A stretch of 51,502 nt of DNA, from the NCBI GenBank assembly GCA_001632435.1, contig KV424103.1, forward strand, positions 1 to 51,502, in the 5' to 3' direction. The notes below the pieces were generated by a model. It searched no databases and was not told the DNA's origin. It was given only the letters and a program-made list of their open reading frames with translations. Source of the stretch: Calocera cornea HHB12733. Its lineage: Eukaryota > Basidiomycota > Dacrymycetes > Dacrymycetales > Dacrymycetaceae. Positions 1 to 12,289 of this stretch are shown here, piece after piece. Both the position numbers and the translations under genes were made by a program. How positions within the stretch are numbered: the first letter of the stretch is position 1; each line of letters starts with the position of its first letter.

Positions 1-763
1 CCCGCTCGGTATGCAATCAATATGGCATCGAAATGGGTTGACTCCTGACAGTAATGAAGTTCTTGCATCTATCATCTCTGTCAACAGATCTTATCACTGT
101 TGTGGGAAGCTGTCCGTCAGCTAGCCAAACACAGACAGGCCGCAAATATAGTGATAACAGCCCACAGACGTCACAATGCAATTGAGAATAGTGTGGAGCA
201 TTTGAAGTAGAGAAGCTGACTTATCATAACAAGAGTTGCCTTGTCTAGCCAGCTTGCAAGGATATCAAGGTCCGGCATCCGTCCATCACTTAATTCATTC
301 TGCTCTCTAATCACTCCATCTCACCATGTCTCAGCTCACTGTGTGTCTCTCCTCCCACCAGACATTGCATCATGATCTCTGAATGGGAACAGCCATACAG
401 CTTGTCTTCCAAATTGCTCAGGGGAACAGCGTAATGGACTAGGGTGGACTAGGGGCCTGATAGCAAGTGTTTTAGAGGCTGAGGCCTTCTGCCACAGGCA
501 ATTGTCACTGACATGGTAGCCCCAAGAGTGTGGAAGCCAGCGGGAAGCCTTCGAGGCTTTTGTTGGCTCCTACGCAAACTTGCCAGTGCAATTTACAAGA
601 GCATAGCTGGCCATGTTGTGACAACCTTATCAAGCATGGAGGTAGAGGGTCAGGCAACAATATTGATTGGGATTCTATATAGGAGCTCATATCCTCAGTA
701 TCACTAGACGCGCGCAAGGGTCTTGGTGTTGTACAATTGCAGTGTGATTGAACATGAGCAGAC
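1..763. other. Left-edge spacer, no gene recognised
   Basis: No reading frame here resembles a protein I know. The open frames are short, overlap on both strands and lack plausible splice extension. It is probably the 3' flank of the decayed gene at 764-1500 plus spacer reaching past the window edge. Confidence 0.4.
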
Positions 764-1500
764 TCATTCAAGCGGAAGGTCCTTTGGGTGACAGCCGACC
801 GCAAGCAATAGCTTGCGGCATTTCTCGCCTAGAAGCCGCGGAGAGGGAGTGCTTGGATAGTAAACCTCTAGCAATGCGTCAATTTGAGGCCAAGTCATAT
901 CTTCTACGGCAGCCATGCTAGTCATCGGCGGAAGGTGGGGCGTGACTTTGGATCAGACAGCCGGCTGGAGAGCAGAATCATTGAGTATGCATCGTGGACA
1001 GGGTGCTCAACGTCGGGAGTGAGGACCCGGAGAAAGGGGCACCGGCTGCCATCGAAGCAGTTCCGGTTATGCGCCTAAGCAGGTGAGCCAACACGGCAAG
1101 GGGAGCAGCAGTAGGCATATGCACCACAAGTTATGCAGAATAATGCTGTGTTCGGCCGCTCTCTGCTGAATCTGTTGAATGTCCTGCTGCATCTGTTAGA
1201 TGTCTTGCAAAAGAGGTGATTGCACAGCCTGGATCATGTTGGCTATAAGCGCTTGCAACGCCGGTGACTGCAGTGCGGGCTGGGTCCTCCCGGAGTTGCG
1301 GCTGAGCAACCATGGCGATGGTTGATGATGAGGTCGATGGCCGTCGTTTACTTGGAAGTTGGGGCGTGTCGCGGCGTGCACCGTCTCGCCGGGTGCCGCG
1401 GGTGCGGCAACGGTGGCGTGGAGGCGGAGGGTGCACACGTCACCGGCGGAAAAGTGCGTTGGCCGACGTCCGGGGCAGTGCTCACCGCTCCCCAACCTCT
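764..1500 (-). pseudogene. Relic of a basidiomycete Mug135-like (C-terminal domain) gene
   Basis: Read on the minus strand, pieces of one protein appear in order but in different frames. First is a Gln-rich amphipathic stretch (AVQSPLLQDI, stop, QMQQDIQQIQQRAAEH). Next is a candidate 50-bp intron ending in CTTAG. Then comes a piece with NRNCFDGSRCPFLRV, and finally LPPMTSMAAVEDMTW and GEKCRKLLLAVGC before a TGA at 764. This order (coiled-coil Q stretch, N-x-x-C-x-DG-x-x-PF motif, LPP-x-TS motif, terminal VGC/IGC) is what I recall for the expanded agaricomycete proteins with a Mug135-like C-terminal domain, function unknown. An in-frame TAA near 1200 and two unresolved frame changes point to a pseudogene. 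A divergent active gene with unusual introns is the alternative. Confidence 0.5.
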
Positions 1501-1534
1501 CAACCCAACCACGACGGACAGACAGTGAGCGGCC

Positions 1535-4500
1535 ATGGTTGCTGTTCCAGTCGCGTCGGCCGAAATACGCGCTGCCACACTACACCGTCGGATCCCCCTT
1601 TATCTTCACCTCTATGCGTCGCCCTTTGTCGTCGTCTGGTCCATTTTCGCCTACGCATACTTTGTCAAATATGACGAATGGTTCGGAGCAGAGGAGTGGG
1701 CGTTCTTGACAGGCGCTATCGTGGTAGCATGCCATGCTTTGAGTTTTCTTACGACCCAGTGGAGTACGGGTATCAAGGCGTTTATAACGGCCGTAAATGT
1801 GCGTCCTCGATTGACACGATGCGGTTCAGTCAGTACTGACGTCGGTACAGGCTTCCTCCCTCGACGAGGCCGACAGCATTCGCGTTATCCCGGCTGAACA
1901 CAGAGGCAAGGCCACCATTATACCTTTGATCAAGAAGCCTACGTCTCCTCCCACATACGTCTTCGTCTATCAATCGGATACCTACATCTCATCCGGGGGC
2001 AAGCCGTTTACCCAACTCCCTTATCCGTCAGACTCTCGGCCCCCACTTTCGTCCTTCAACGCTACTGGATTGCCCTCATCCATCCTCCCTGCTCTGCGCG
2101 AGTCCTACGGACCCAACACTTTCGACATCCCCATCCCCTCGTTCCGCGAGCTGTTTGTCGAACATGCGGTTGCACCGTTCTTCGTCTTCCAGATGTTCTG
2201 CGTGGGTCTATGGTGCCTCGACGAGTACTGGTACTACAGCATGTTCACCGCGTTCATGCTGGTTGTCTTCGAGTGCACTGTCGTGTTCCAGGTGGGTCCG
2301 TTGTTATCCACGTGGCACCAATGCTAACACTTCGTAGCGTGTTAAAACGTTGAAAGAGTTCCGAACCATGTCCATTGGACCGTTCCCGATCTTGTGCTAT
2401 CGCGACAAGAAGTGGCAGACGATCAAGACCGACGAGTTATTGCCAGGAGATGTTGTTTCCATTAGTACGCACCACCGAGAGCAGCATATGTGCATCACTG
2501 ACTGTCGCATAGCCCGGACCAAGGATGATACTGCCGTTCCAGCAGACCTTCTGCTTCTCCGTGGTTCGGCGATCGTGAACGAGGCCATGTTGTCTGGAGA
2601 GTCGACTCCCCTATTGAAGGAGAGCATCGAGTTGCGAGACGGAACAGACAAACTGGATATCCAAGGGGCAGATCGCAACAACGTTCTGTGGGGTGGCACA
2701 AAGGTTTTGCAGGCGACTGCCGGACACGGTGCTGCTGAGGATGGTGGATGCACAGCCGTTGTCCTGCGTACGGGCTTTGGTACGACGCAGGGTCAGCTGA
2801 TTCGAACTATGATCTTCTCGACCGAGCGCGTCTCCGCGAACAACGTCGAATCCTTCCTCTTCATTGGCTTTTTGCTCATTTTTGCCATTGCCGCATCGTG
2901 GTATGTCTGGGTGCATGGTCGCGAGCGTGGGATGTCGTCCTACAAGCTTATGCTCGACTGCATCCTCATCATTACGAGTGTCGTCCCTCCGGAACTCCCC
3001 ATGGAACTGTCTCTTGCGGTTAATGCCAGTCTGGTCGCGTTGTCCAAGTATGGTGAGTGCCGCATTGAAATCCGCGTATGTGACCACTTCTAAGCAAATG
3101 CCAGCCATCTTCTGCACCGAACCATTCCGTATTCCGTTCGCTGGAAGGGTTGATGTCTGTTGCTTCGATAAGACGGGTACAATCACTGCGGAGAACCTCG
3201 TTGTCGAGGGTGTCATTGGCATTGAGTGCGTCTAGTGGCATCGCACTCACGATTCGAGCTAATGTCATTTAGTGCGGAGGATCCGAAAAAGCTCGTTCCG
3301 GTGAAGGAAGCCGGTCGCGATACTACGTGGTGTCTTGCTGCGGCTCATGCGTTGGTGCTTCTCGATGAGGAAGGGCTCGTTGGAGATCCTATGGAGAAGA
3401 GTGCCATTGAAGCTTTGGCGTGGAAAGTATCCAAGGGTGCGTACCGAGAACATGTGCATATTCTAGCCGACATTCATAGCGGCACAGGTGATCATGTCGC
3501 TCCGATCCAGAAGGAAGCTCCGCATAAGGCCATCATCAACATCAAGCGCCGCTACCAATTCTCTTCGGCCCTGAAACGCATGTCGACTATCTCTCTTGTC
3601 TCGACGGGCGGCAAGAATGTCACGATCGCGGCTGTCAAGGGTGCTCCAGAAACACTCAAGACGATGTATTCCGAACTCCCAGCCGATTATGATGAGACCT
3701 ACAAGTGGTACACGCGTAGGGGCAGCCGTGTAATTGCATTGGGTATCAAGACGATGCATATCTCTACGCAAGAGGTTTGTTCGCAAGCTCGAATTCGAAA
3801 CGAATCTAACTCATATGATAGATTCAACACTATGCTCGTGACAAGGTCGAGAGTGATTTGACATTTGCTGGCTTCCTCGTATTCCACTGCCCTCTGAAGG
3901 AAGATGCCATCGCCTCGTTGAAGATGCTGGCAGATTCCTCCCATCGTGTATGTTTTCTTCACTTCGCCTGCCTGCACGTCCTGACTGGCATTTCAGTGCG
4001 TTATGATCACTGGCGATAACCCTCTGACCGCTGTCCATGTCGCAAAGGATGTGGAGATAATGGACCGCGATGCCCTGATTTTGGACGTCAGGGAAGGCGC
4101 CACGGACTCGAAAGGTATACTGATTCGCCACTCAACCGAAATCGTCGTTTAACACAGTTCAGATCTTGCCTGGCACAACGTCGACGAAACTATCGAAATC
4201 CGTGTGAATCCCGATGAACCACTCGACACTTCCCTCTTCGACAAATACGACATCTGCGCGACTGGTCCAGCCCTCAAGCACTATGAGAGCAAGCCATCAT
4301 GGAACGATCTTGTTCAGAACACCTATGTCTATGCCCGTGTCTCTCCGACGCAGAAGGAGCTCATCTTGACGACCTTGAAATCTCTGGGCTACATAACGCT
4401 CATGGCTGGTGATGGGACCAACGACGTTGGCGCCCTGAAGCAGGCACATATCGGTGTCGCCCTCCTGGACGGAACTCCGGATGACCTCAAGAAGATCGCA

Positions 4501-5803
4501 GAGCATCAACGTGCGGAGCGGATCAAGAGTGTTTATGAAACCCAGCTTAAGATGTCGGCACGGTTCAACCAGCCACCGCCCCCTGTGCCGCCGGCGATCG
4601 CGCATTTGTACCCTGAGTTGGTTGCTACCCAGCAGCAAGCTATCAGGGATTTGCAAGATGCGCGTAAGAGGAATCCCATGGAAAAGGTCGGTGCTTTCGG
4701 ATGTTAATGAAGTGCTGCGCTCACTAGTCTTCCAGTTCAACCTGCAGCAGATGACCGATAAGCTGGCTGAGATGGGTGAAGACGAGGAGGTGCCCAAGAT
4801 CAAGCTGGGCGATGCATCTTGTGCAGCCCCGTTCACCTCGAAGCTGTCGAACGTCTCTGCCAGTGCGTCCATATTTGTCTCACGTCCAAATCATTCGCTA
4901 ATTCCCCGCAAGTCACCAATATCATCCGCCAGGGTCGTTGCACCCTCGTTGCCACCATCCAGATGTACAAGATTCTGGCCCTCAACTGTCTCATCACCGC
5001 CTACAGTCTCAGCGTGCAGTACTTGGATGGTATCAAGTTCGGTGACTATCAGGTGACGGTCACTGGCATGATGATGTCCGTCTGCTTCTTCTGCATCTCC
5101 CGTGCCAAGGTGCGATCTTCCGCCGTCGGTGTAGTCAGTTGCTAAGTTATTGTACAGCCCGTTGAGAAACTGTCTCGAGAGCGTCCTCTTGGCAACATCT
5201 TCAACTGGTATGTCCTGCTCTCTGTCCTTGGCCAGTTCGCCATCCACATCGCGACGCTCGTCTACATCACGCAATTGTCCAAGACTCGGGAGCAGCGCGG
5301 GGAGATCGACCTGGATGCCAAGTTCGAGCCCAACCTGCTGAACACCTCCATCTACCTGCTGGGCCTGTCTCAGCAAGTGTCGACGTTCGTGATCAACTTC
5401 CAGGGCCGACCGTTCAGAGAGGGCATTCGCGAGAACTCGGCCCTGTTCTGGGGTCTCGCCGGTGCAAGCGCCGTTGCCTACAGCGGTGCAACCGACTTTA
5501 TGCCCGAGATGAACCGCTGGCTGCAGATCGTGGTCATGGATGATCCTGTGAGTGGTCCTGAAGGATTACGAGACACCGACTAACGTCGGCGTCCAGTTCA
5601 AGATCAGGCTGACCGCATCGATGATCATCGACTTTGGCGGCTGTTTCTTGATCGAGGTCATCACCAAGTATCTATTTGCCGATCTAGAGCCGAAGCCCTT
5701 CGTGACGAAGGGCATTGAACGGCGGCTGAAGCGCAGGGCTGAGGAGGAGGCCGCTGCTGAGCGTGCCGGAGTTGAGAATGGGGTTGAGAAGAAAAGCGGG
5801 TGA
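1535..5803 (+). CDS. SPF1: ER P5A-type ATPase Spf1 (transmembrane-helix dislocase)
   Basis: P5A ATPase of the endoplasmic reticulum. The family extracts mislocalised tail-anchored proteins from the ER membrane and affects ER Mn/Ca balance and sterols. About a dozen introns of roughly 50 bp must be removed, giving about 1,200 residues, as expected for Spf1. Visible in order: N-terminal hydrophobic hairpin after [19 protein letters not shown]; actuator-domain region with [10 protein letters not shown] (about 2590-2630); the P5-specific [13 protein letters not shown] in M4 (about 2990-3030); phosphorylation motif [14 protein letters not shown] (about 3160-3200); hinge motif [16 protein letters not shown] (about 4408-4455); then C-terminal membrane helices and a charged tail. 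The first in-frame ATG at 1535 opens directly on the conserved N terminus. No truncation seen. Confidence 0.95.
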
Positions 5804-5983
5804 ATTGCGTGTTCACTGTACATCAACAGCATACTAGCACTTTGAGGATGTCTTTGGTAATATTATGCACTGCTAGATGCTTGCTGGAGCTTTGCAGCAC
5901 CGGGCGCATGTCCGGAAATAGGGCCATGACTGCGCGCGGTTGGTGTGGCGCGTCATTTGGCGGCGGGAGAGGCAGCGAGGCTG

Positions 5984-5991
5984 TGACGTCA
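5984..5991. promoter_or_regulatory. CRE (ATF/CREB) palindrome upstream of PMP3
   Basis: Perfect TGACGTCA palindrome 36 bp before a TATAAA box and 150 bp before the PMP3 start codon. This is the classic binding site of fungal bZIP factors of the Atf1/Sko1 type, which act under the HOG/Sty1 stress kinase. Binding is inferred, not shown. Confidence 0.5.
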
Positions 5992-6026
5992 CAAGCGGAG
6001 GCGGTTACGCAAGGCGGCCCGTTGGC

Positions 6027-6032
6027 TATAAA
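6027..6032 (+). promoter_or_regulatory. TATA box of PMP3
   Basis: Exact TATAAA in the context GGCTATAAAGG, 109 bp before the ATG at 6141. Position and sequence suit a TATA-dependent inducible promoter. Confidence 0.6.
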
Positions 6033-6140
6033 GGCACACCTACCCTGGCCACTGTGGATCAGCCCTACACAACCACCGCAGACCGAACTCGAATCCTCTT
6101 TCTGTCCCCGACTTTCCCAACCAATCCCTAATCGAACACG

Positions 6141-6543
6141 ATGGCTCAACCCGCTTCTTCTACGTCCGACGTTCTCCTCTACTTCATTGCCATGTGGGCA
6201 GTCACAGCGCCTACATAAGCTCGGTGGCTAACTGTACTTTGCAGCTTCGTTCCTCCGGCAGCCGTCTTCTTCAAGGTACGTGGATTGTCCATTGACTGCT
6301 TTCCGTTCGGTGAGGCTAACCGCTTTTGAAGAGGGGCATTGCTGCAGACTTCTGGATTAACATCCTTCTGTGGATCCTTGGCTGGATTCCCGGTGTCCTC
6401 CATGCCTGGTACGCCACCTGCTCTATAGCTCTCTTTCATTGCTTACCGTGACGCCGTGCAGGTGGATCATCTCCAAGTACGAGCGCCCTGCTGCCGGCGC
6501 GGGCTACGGCACCTATGGTGCTACTGGAACGACGACTATCTAA
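6141..6543 (+). CDS. PMP3: Plasma membrane proteolipid 3 (PMP3/UPF0057 family)
   Basis: Small two-helix plasma-membrane protein that in yeast limits cation leak by controlling membrane potential. It is commonly induced by salt and osmotic stress. Four short exons join to about 80 residues: MAQPASSTSDVLLYFIAM, FVPPAAVFFKRG, then IAADFWINILLWILGWIPG with HAWWIISKYE, and a short Gly/Tyr/Thr tail ending TGTTTI. The FVPP-AVF-KRG and W-NI-L--LG--PG--HA signature is diagnostic. It lies 340 bp behind SPF1 on the same strand with its own CRE and TATA, so it is probably a separately stress-regulated unit. Confidence 0.93.
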
Positions 6544-7351
6544 ACTGGTCACGTAGAGACGCCGCACGAGAGACATGATCGACTGGACCTTAATTGGCGC
6601 TGGTATCCGCACGGTGCTGGTACTGCGCTGCGACGACTTCTTGTATCAATATGGATACCATACACCCTTGATGAAATTGGAATTGTTTAGGAGTGGAATT
6701 GGGAGTGTTTAGGACTGTTATGCAAGCACACATGCTGACTTGAAATGCGCTCCACTCTCGCCCATCATATGAGAGACAGCGTGCCCGATCGCCGCAATTC
6801 TATCGACAGACTGACACAACGCTTGAGCGTCTCCGGCCAGAGGGAGAGCTCAGCGGACGACGGTAGACACTCCCCTCCCCGTCAGCAATCTGGCTTGTGC
6901 TCACGTAACTTCTCGATTACAAACGACGCATGGGGGGCTGTTGAAGAGGGTTCTGACCGAGAGCATTATACAGGTGACGAGGTGTCTTCTTCACAGCCCC
7001 GACTAGTCGAAGGGCGTTTCATCGGAGAGGATAAATTACTGAAACTGTCGGAGGGGTCCGTCAAAGGGCCATTGGGCTAAGGGTGATTATTAACGGCACC
7101 GGCGAGCAGACCCCGCATGACCTTTGCGCGGCGGACACACGCCTTCTCCGTGGTGAGCCGACGTCCCCTTGTGGCGCCGAATTTCACTGGAACTGCCTTG
7201 AAAAGAAGTACCCCGCACGTCGAGATATCAGCGGTCACGCGCATAAATAGCCAGCGCCGCATTATGTGCGCCATGTTCGTCTATTCCCCTCCACGCACAC
7301 AAGGCACGTCTTCGGGTCTCGTTGGGCTGTTTATTCCACCGTTTCGCCATC
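6544..7351. other. Spacer: PMP3 3' flank and MFS promoter
   Basis: About 800 bp. An open frame of 111 codons at 6745-7080 has no recognisable similarity and is rejected. A TATA-like CATAAATAG lies at 7242-7250, about 105 bp before the MFS start, followed by a pyrimidine-rich leader. Nothing else recognised. Confidence 0.5.
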
Positions 7352-9061
7352 ATGTCTGGACTCCCCGAGGTCGAAGTCAAAGGCGACGGCGTGCTCCGCA
7401 ACGAGAAGCATCACTCGGCATCGTTGAACAGCTACGATGAGGAGGGCGTCATCGACAAGGCCGTAGAGCGCAGGATCCTCATGAAGCTCGACCTCTGGAT
7501 CGTGTCCTTCATGACCTTGTTCTATCTGCTCAGCTTCCTGGTGCGCCCGGTATTCCTTACATTTGCCGTTACTCTCTCTGACGTACTCAAAGGACCGATC
7601 GAACATCGGAAATGCTCGCGTAGCTGGGTTGCAGGCTGATCTCAAGCTATCGGACTACCAGTACCAGCTGGCAATAACATTTACATATGGTGCGCTCATG
7701 ACGTTGCCGTTTGCATGGACTGCAAATGACAGCCTTTCCAGTGCCATACATCATTAGCGAGCTGCCTTCCAATCTGCTATTGAAGATCGTTGGGCCCCAG
7801 ATCCTCCTACCCACGATTGTCACCATTTGGGGTATCATCACCTTGTGCCAAGGGTTCTGCCACAGCCTTGGCACACTTGTGGTCTGCCGTGTCTTGCTAG
7901 GATTCTTCGAGGGCGGCCTCCTGCCCGGCATCATCCTCTACACATCGACGTTCTACAAGCGTTCGGAGCTGCAATGGCGAATCGGGCTCATATTCAGCGC
8001 TACAAGTCTCGCAGGTGCATTTGGTGGTCTGCTCGCCGCTGCGATACAGCAGATGAACGGCGACAAGGGCATCAGGGGCTGGAGCTGGATCTTCATCATC
8101 GAAGGAACGGTGACGGCGCTTATCGGGCTCATCTCGTACTTCATCCTCCCTCGCAGCCCGTCCACCGCGACTTTCCTCACACCGGAGGAGCAAATAGTGC
8201 TGTTGGCGCGGCTGAACGCGGACAAGCCGGAGACCCGCGCCGTCGCATACGAGGACGAACACTTCGACTGGTCGCAAGTCAAACGCGCCCTCATGAACAC
8301 ACCGCAACTCTGGATCCTTGGTCTGGGTCTCTTTGGAAACGGGATGACCCTCTTCGGCCTTGCATACTTCCTGCCGTCTATTGTTGGCGCGTTTGGCTAC
8401 TCTTCGACGAAGACCCAGCTTCTGACAGTGCCGCCTTACGCGGTTGCGTTTGTGGGTGAGTAGTGATTTTCGCATGGCGGGCTGGTGCTCACGTATCGAC
8501 AGTGACGATGACTGTGTCGTTCTTCTCCGATCGATACAGGATGCGTGGTCCCGTCATTATTGGCATGTCTGCGATCGCCCTGATTGGCTTCGGGCTGTTC
8601 TTTGGTGAGTCGCTCTCGGACTTATTCGCGAAAGCAGCCTGATGTGGTGAACAGCCAACAAAAACGTGCATGTCTCCTACCTCGGCGTCTTCTTCGCCGT
8701 GACAGGCGTGTACTGCACGGCTCCATCATTCTGCACCTGGATACCCAACAACTCCGCGCCGCATTACAAGCGCGCTTCGTTGCTTGCCATGTCACTCATC
8801 CTAACCAACGTCGGAGGCATCGCCAGCACATGGCTCTTTCCCACCTCAGCTGCTCCGAGATACAACGGCGGCATTATCGCTGACCTTGTGTGCGCAGCTG
8901 TGCCTCTTATTTGCGGCGTACTCAACATGATCTTCATCTCATGGGGGACGAAGAGGAAGCAGGAGAGGCGCGGGGAGATACTAGCACCGTACGCAGGTGA
9001 CGAGAAGCGGGCTTGGCGAGAGCTAGGAGATAACCATCCCGACTTCAAGTGGCTCTTGTAA
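7352..9061 (+). CDS. MFS transporter, anion:cation symporter (Dal5/Tna1-like) family
   Basis: Major facilitator of the allantoate/nicotinate permease type, a proton symporter of the plasma membrane for organic anions. The substrate cannot be read from sequence. About 500 residues after removing five or so introns. N terminus MSGLPEVEVKGDG with a charged cytosolic segment ending VERRILMKLDLWIV, the usual ACS entry to TM1. Then LLSFL and DRSNIGNARVAGLQ (loop 1 signature), ISELPSNLLLK (TM3), a central loop, and a C-terminal cytosolic tail with YAGDEKRAWRELGDNHPDFKWLL broken by no intron. Its stop lies 63 bp from the stop of the convergent sugar transporter. A decayed copy of its 3' end lies at 41856-42080. 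Confidence 0.88.
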
Positions 9062-9124
9062 AGCTTGGGCATTCCATAATCATAACCAAACACTGGACCT
9101 GCAAGGTACACATCAACAAATGTC

Positions 9125-10931
9125 TCAAGTGGACTCTTCCGTCTTGAGTTCGATGTCTGACTCTGGCATGGCACTTTCTGGGTCACTCTCCTTCACTTGC
9201 ATCCCATCAAAACCTGTGGTAGGGTTAGACTTGATAAGGCGATTGAGATGTAATAGGACGCACGAAGAGACACTTCCTCGAGAGTTGGTCCTTTCGTCTC
9301 AGGATACACGAAGTAGATGACAACCGTCTCGAAGGCGGTCCATATGCAATAGGTGAGGAAGAACTTCCATCCGGCATTTTGCATGCCAATAGGGTTGACA
9401 AACTGGTTGAAGGCGGTCGCGCCTCTGGTCGCTGTTTGGGTGATGGCGACTCCCTTTGCTCGAAGCGAGTACGGGAAGATCTTCAGATGGGTCAATATCA
9501 TTCATCAGTCGGGGCTGAGCGGTGACGCGTACCTCGGTCACGTAGATATACGTCAACGGCATCATCAGATTGTAGATAGGTGCGTAGAGGAATACCATTG
9601 CAACAGCCGAAATAGCGGCGGATGCGTTCCCGTTCTCGACATAGCACGCGGCGGAAATGGTGTACGCGGTGAACACCAGAGTCATGCCAGTATATGCAAT
9701 CAGATACTGTGACCTCCGGCCGAGGAACTGAGTGCAGAATGCTCCGGTCACACCAGTAAGCAGGTTCCAGCATTGGAGGCTGACGTTGATGACGTTCTGC
9801 TTGTAGGCCGAGGTCACGCCAGCGGTGCTCAGAACCTTGGTCAGGTAGTATGCAAACAGGCCATTGCCGGACCACTCAAGGAAGCAACCGGCGCAGAGGG
9901 CGATGAGTGAACGATGCCTGTTGCCGCGAGTGCGAATGAGATCGAACCAGACGCCCTTTGAGACCTTCTGCTCTTTCTCGATGGCACTCTTGATCTCGAA
10001 CATCTGCGCTCTGACGAGGGCATTGTCGGGATCACCTTCTCCATGGTAGCGCGTGAGGATTGCGAGCGCTTCCTCTGCCCGGTCGTGTGCCACGAGCCAT
10101 CGCGGGCTCTCAGGGACCCACCTAGGCGAACATTTAGCCAAGAGAACGAAACGTTCTTAAGGAACGTACCAGATGAATGTCAATGTGATGAATGTAGGAA
10201 TTAATTGCAGCAGCGACGGGAGGCGCCAGCTCCATGTTGACGTCATCGCGAAGCTCCCCAGGGTTACACCAGCCGCTACGATCGCACCGGCATACCAGCT
10301 CTCGCTAAACAGCCCAATGCACACAGCACGATCGCTCGGGTGGACCAGCTCAGCCAGCAACTGTGATGCACCGCCTACACCGAAAACGATTCCAATCCCG
10401 AGCAGGAGGCGAGCAACGAAGAACATCGCGACTAGGGACAACTATTAGCACATTGCATAGTAGCCACGCGGTGACGCACTGTGGACCGAGCCAGCTTGCA
10501 GCGCCACGCCAACGAGCATGATGAGGGAGCCGATGATAATGGACGGTTTTCGCCCGAGGGTGTCGTTCGTCCATGGTACGATAGGGAGCGCGATGATTGA
10601 CCCGATAGCGAATGCAGCAGTGATAATGCCCAGGACCGAGCCTGATGGGTGCCCGAAGTCTGCATCTCACTTAGCACTGCATCGTACGATCGACACATAG
10701 TGACATACAGGCTAACCACACCGAAACGGACTGCAGCCCGTTCGTCATACTCCCGTCGTATCCGGCAGCCATCTCGACGCCAAGCGTTGCGGGGAGCAGC
10801 ACGCTGTACAGGCTGCGCAGGTTCTCCTTCTGATACCATGACCGCTTATCGCGCTTGAGGAGCTCCTTCACGTCGGCCTGCTTGATGAGCTCGTCCATCT
10901 GCGCCGTCTTGGCAACTAGGGATGCGGCCAT
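9125..10931 (-). CDS. MFS sugar transporter (lactose/hexose permease type)
   Basis: Sugar porter of the plasma membrane, 12 helices expected. N terminus MAASLVAKTAQMDELIKQADVKEL, then a segment ending GYDGSMTNGLQ in TM1. Later come PESPRWLV (after TM6), GRRSQYLIAYTG (TM8-9 loop), a joined YIYVTE/IFPYSLRAKG around an intron at about 9480-9530, and PETKGPTLEE after TM12. The C-terminal exon is less sure. A 44-bp intron after PTLEE would give SNPTTGFDGMQ... with a stop at 9125; reading through gives a stop at 9193. A TATATTAA on the minus strand at 11001-11008 is about 70 bp before the ATG. Substrate undetermined. Confidence 0.87.
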
Positions 10932-11483
10932 GTTGTGTGATGCCGACGAGAGGGGACGGTATGAGATGCGGTATAACCCTTGGCATCTTCGACATCTGAG
11001 TTAATATAGCACTCTGCCGGGTTTGCAGTCTTTGCAAATTCGAGCTAAGAAGTCAAGAAGACCGGGGTGTTCTTCCTTCTTTGGCGTCGCGAGCGTATTC
11101 CGCGTGTCCTGCAGCAGTACGCGGCCCAATCACACAGCATGTGTATCGGATTTCGAGGTGAGGAGCTCATCGTGCAGATAAGATCTCTTTAGTTAGCAAG
11201 AGCAGAACACCAATTTGCATCCAATCCAGCAGGTCATGAGAACAGCGTGATGGTTAATAATAGCAAGCGAGTATGCCAACGACGACGTGCGAAGGGCAGG
11301 GATCAGCTGGTCGTCGTATTAGGGAAATGCACCGTAAGAGTAACGAGAACGTGGCTTGCGCGGTCCACACGCAGCACCGTCGCAGCTTGTCCTAGTCGCG
11401 TGCGGTCGCCTCCGAGACGCGTTCGCCCACGCTATCGTCCCCAACGTCCACCTTGACGCCTTCATCCTCCCCTCCTATCCACC
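10932..11483. other. Divergent promoter region
   Basis: About 550 bp between the minus-strand sugar transporter and the plus-strand Golgi protein. The only element recognised is the TATATTAA at 11001-11008 for the transporter. No coding relic seen. Confidence 0.5.
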
Positions 11484-12142
11484 ATGGACGCCCTGCGGTC
11501 TATCAGCCCTGCGATCGCCTTCAAGGTGGCCAACACGCTGGCGGGAGCGCTGTTGCTTGGGGGTGGAATTTGTGCGCATACATGCAGGCGCCTTTCCATT
11601 CGGATTCTGACCAAGGATCTGTAGCTCATCTGATCTATCATTCATTTACTGTGAGCTCAGCCGGGGTTGCATCACATTGCCTCGATACTGATAGTCTGCA
11701 TAGTCCATAATCGTCGGCATATATGCGATCATCTTCGGCTTGATCGTCGGGCTGCTCGAGTTCTACCCCATGCCGCCTGAGCGCCACGCCGTGCTCTACC
11801 GCCACGCCTCCTTCTTCTACTCCTTTATCGGGCGTGGCATCTGTGAGCACACCATCCAACACAACCGGGGTCACCCTCTGACAGAGCTGTAGTCTATGTC
11901 CTGTTTGGTGTCCTGCTGCTCGACCACTATACCGTCGCCTACGTCTTTGGCTCCCTGGTGGCTTTCGAGGGGCTGGTCTTCTTCGCCCTGCAGTTCGTGC
12001 CGATATACGAGATTCCTCCGTGAGTAGCCATCTTGCTGTCTGTCCTCTTCGTGTACTCACTGTCATCTGGAGGTCGATGCAGCCCCCCAACACGAACGAA
12101 GAGGCACAGCCTGTGTGGAACGCCGACGCCGATGCCGTGTAA
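11484..12142 (+). CDS. Tvp15/COPI-associated-like Golgi membrane protein
   Basis: Small four-helix membrane protein resembling the COPI-associated/Tvp15 family found in late Golgi vesicles. Exons join as MDALRSISPAIAFKVANTLAG, LLLGGGI, then HLIYHSFTSIIVGIYAIIFG, LIVGLLEFYPMPPER, FFYSFIGRGIFYVLFGVLLL, the LVAFEGLVFFALQ helix, and a short hydrophilic Pro-rich tail ending NADADAV. Splits at 11572, 11660, 11841 and 12019 use GT...AG introns that keep frame. The G-IYAI-FG----LLEFY and F-GRG--Y--FG motifs are the basis for the family call. The exact orthologue (Tvp15 or another COPI-associated protein) is not certain. Confidence 0.7.
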
Positions 12143-12289
12143 TCAAGCGCCGATATTCACTTCCACTTCCATCTCCCTTTCCAGCTATACCAATGCCGTT
12201 GTATATTCTCGGACGTTGCACGCCAATGTCATTATCTGCTGTACTAGATATCGCTACAATCTTAATGACCAAAATCCAGAGTTCAAAGG

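Noticed and set aside
6745..7080. 111-codon plus-strand open frame between PMP3 and the MFS gene
   Set aside because: No family resemblance, no introns as expected here, and it lies where UTR and promoter are expected.
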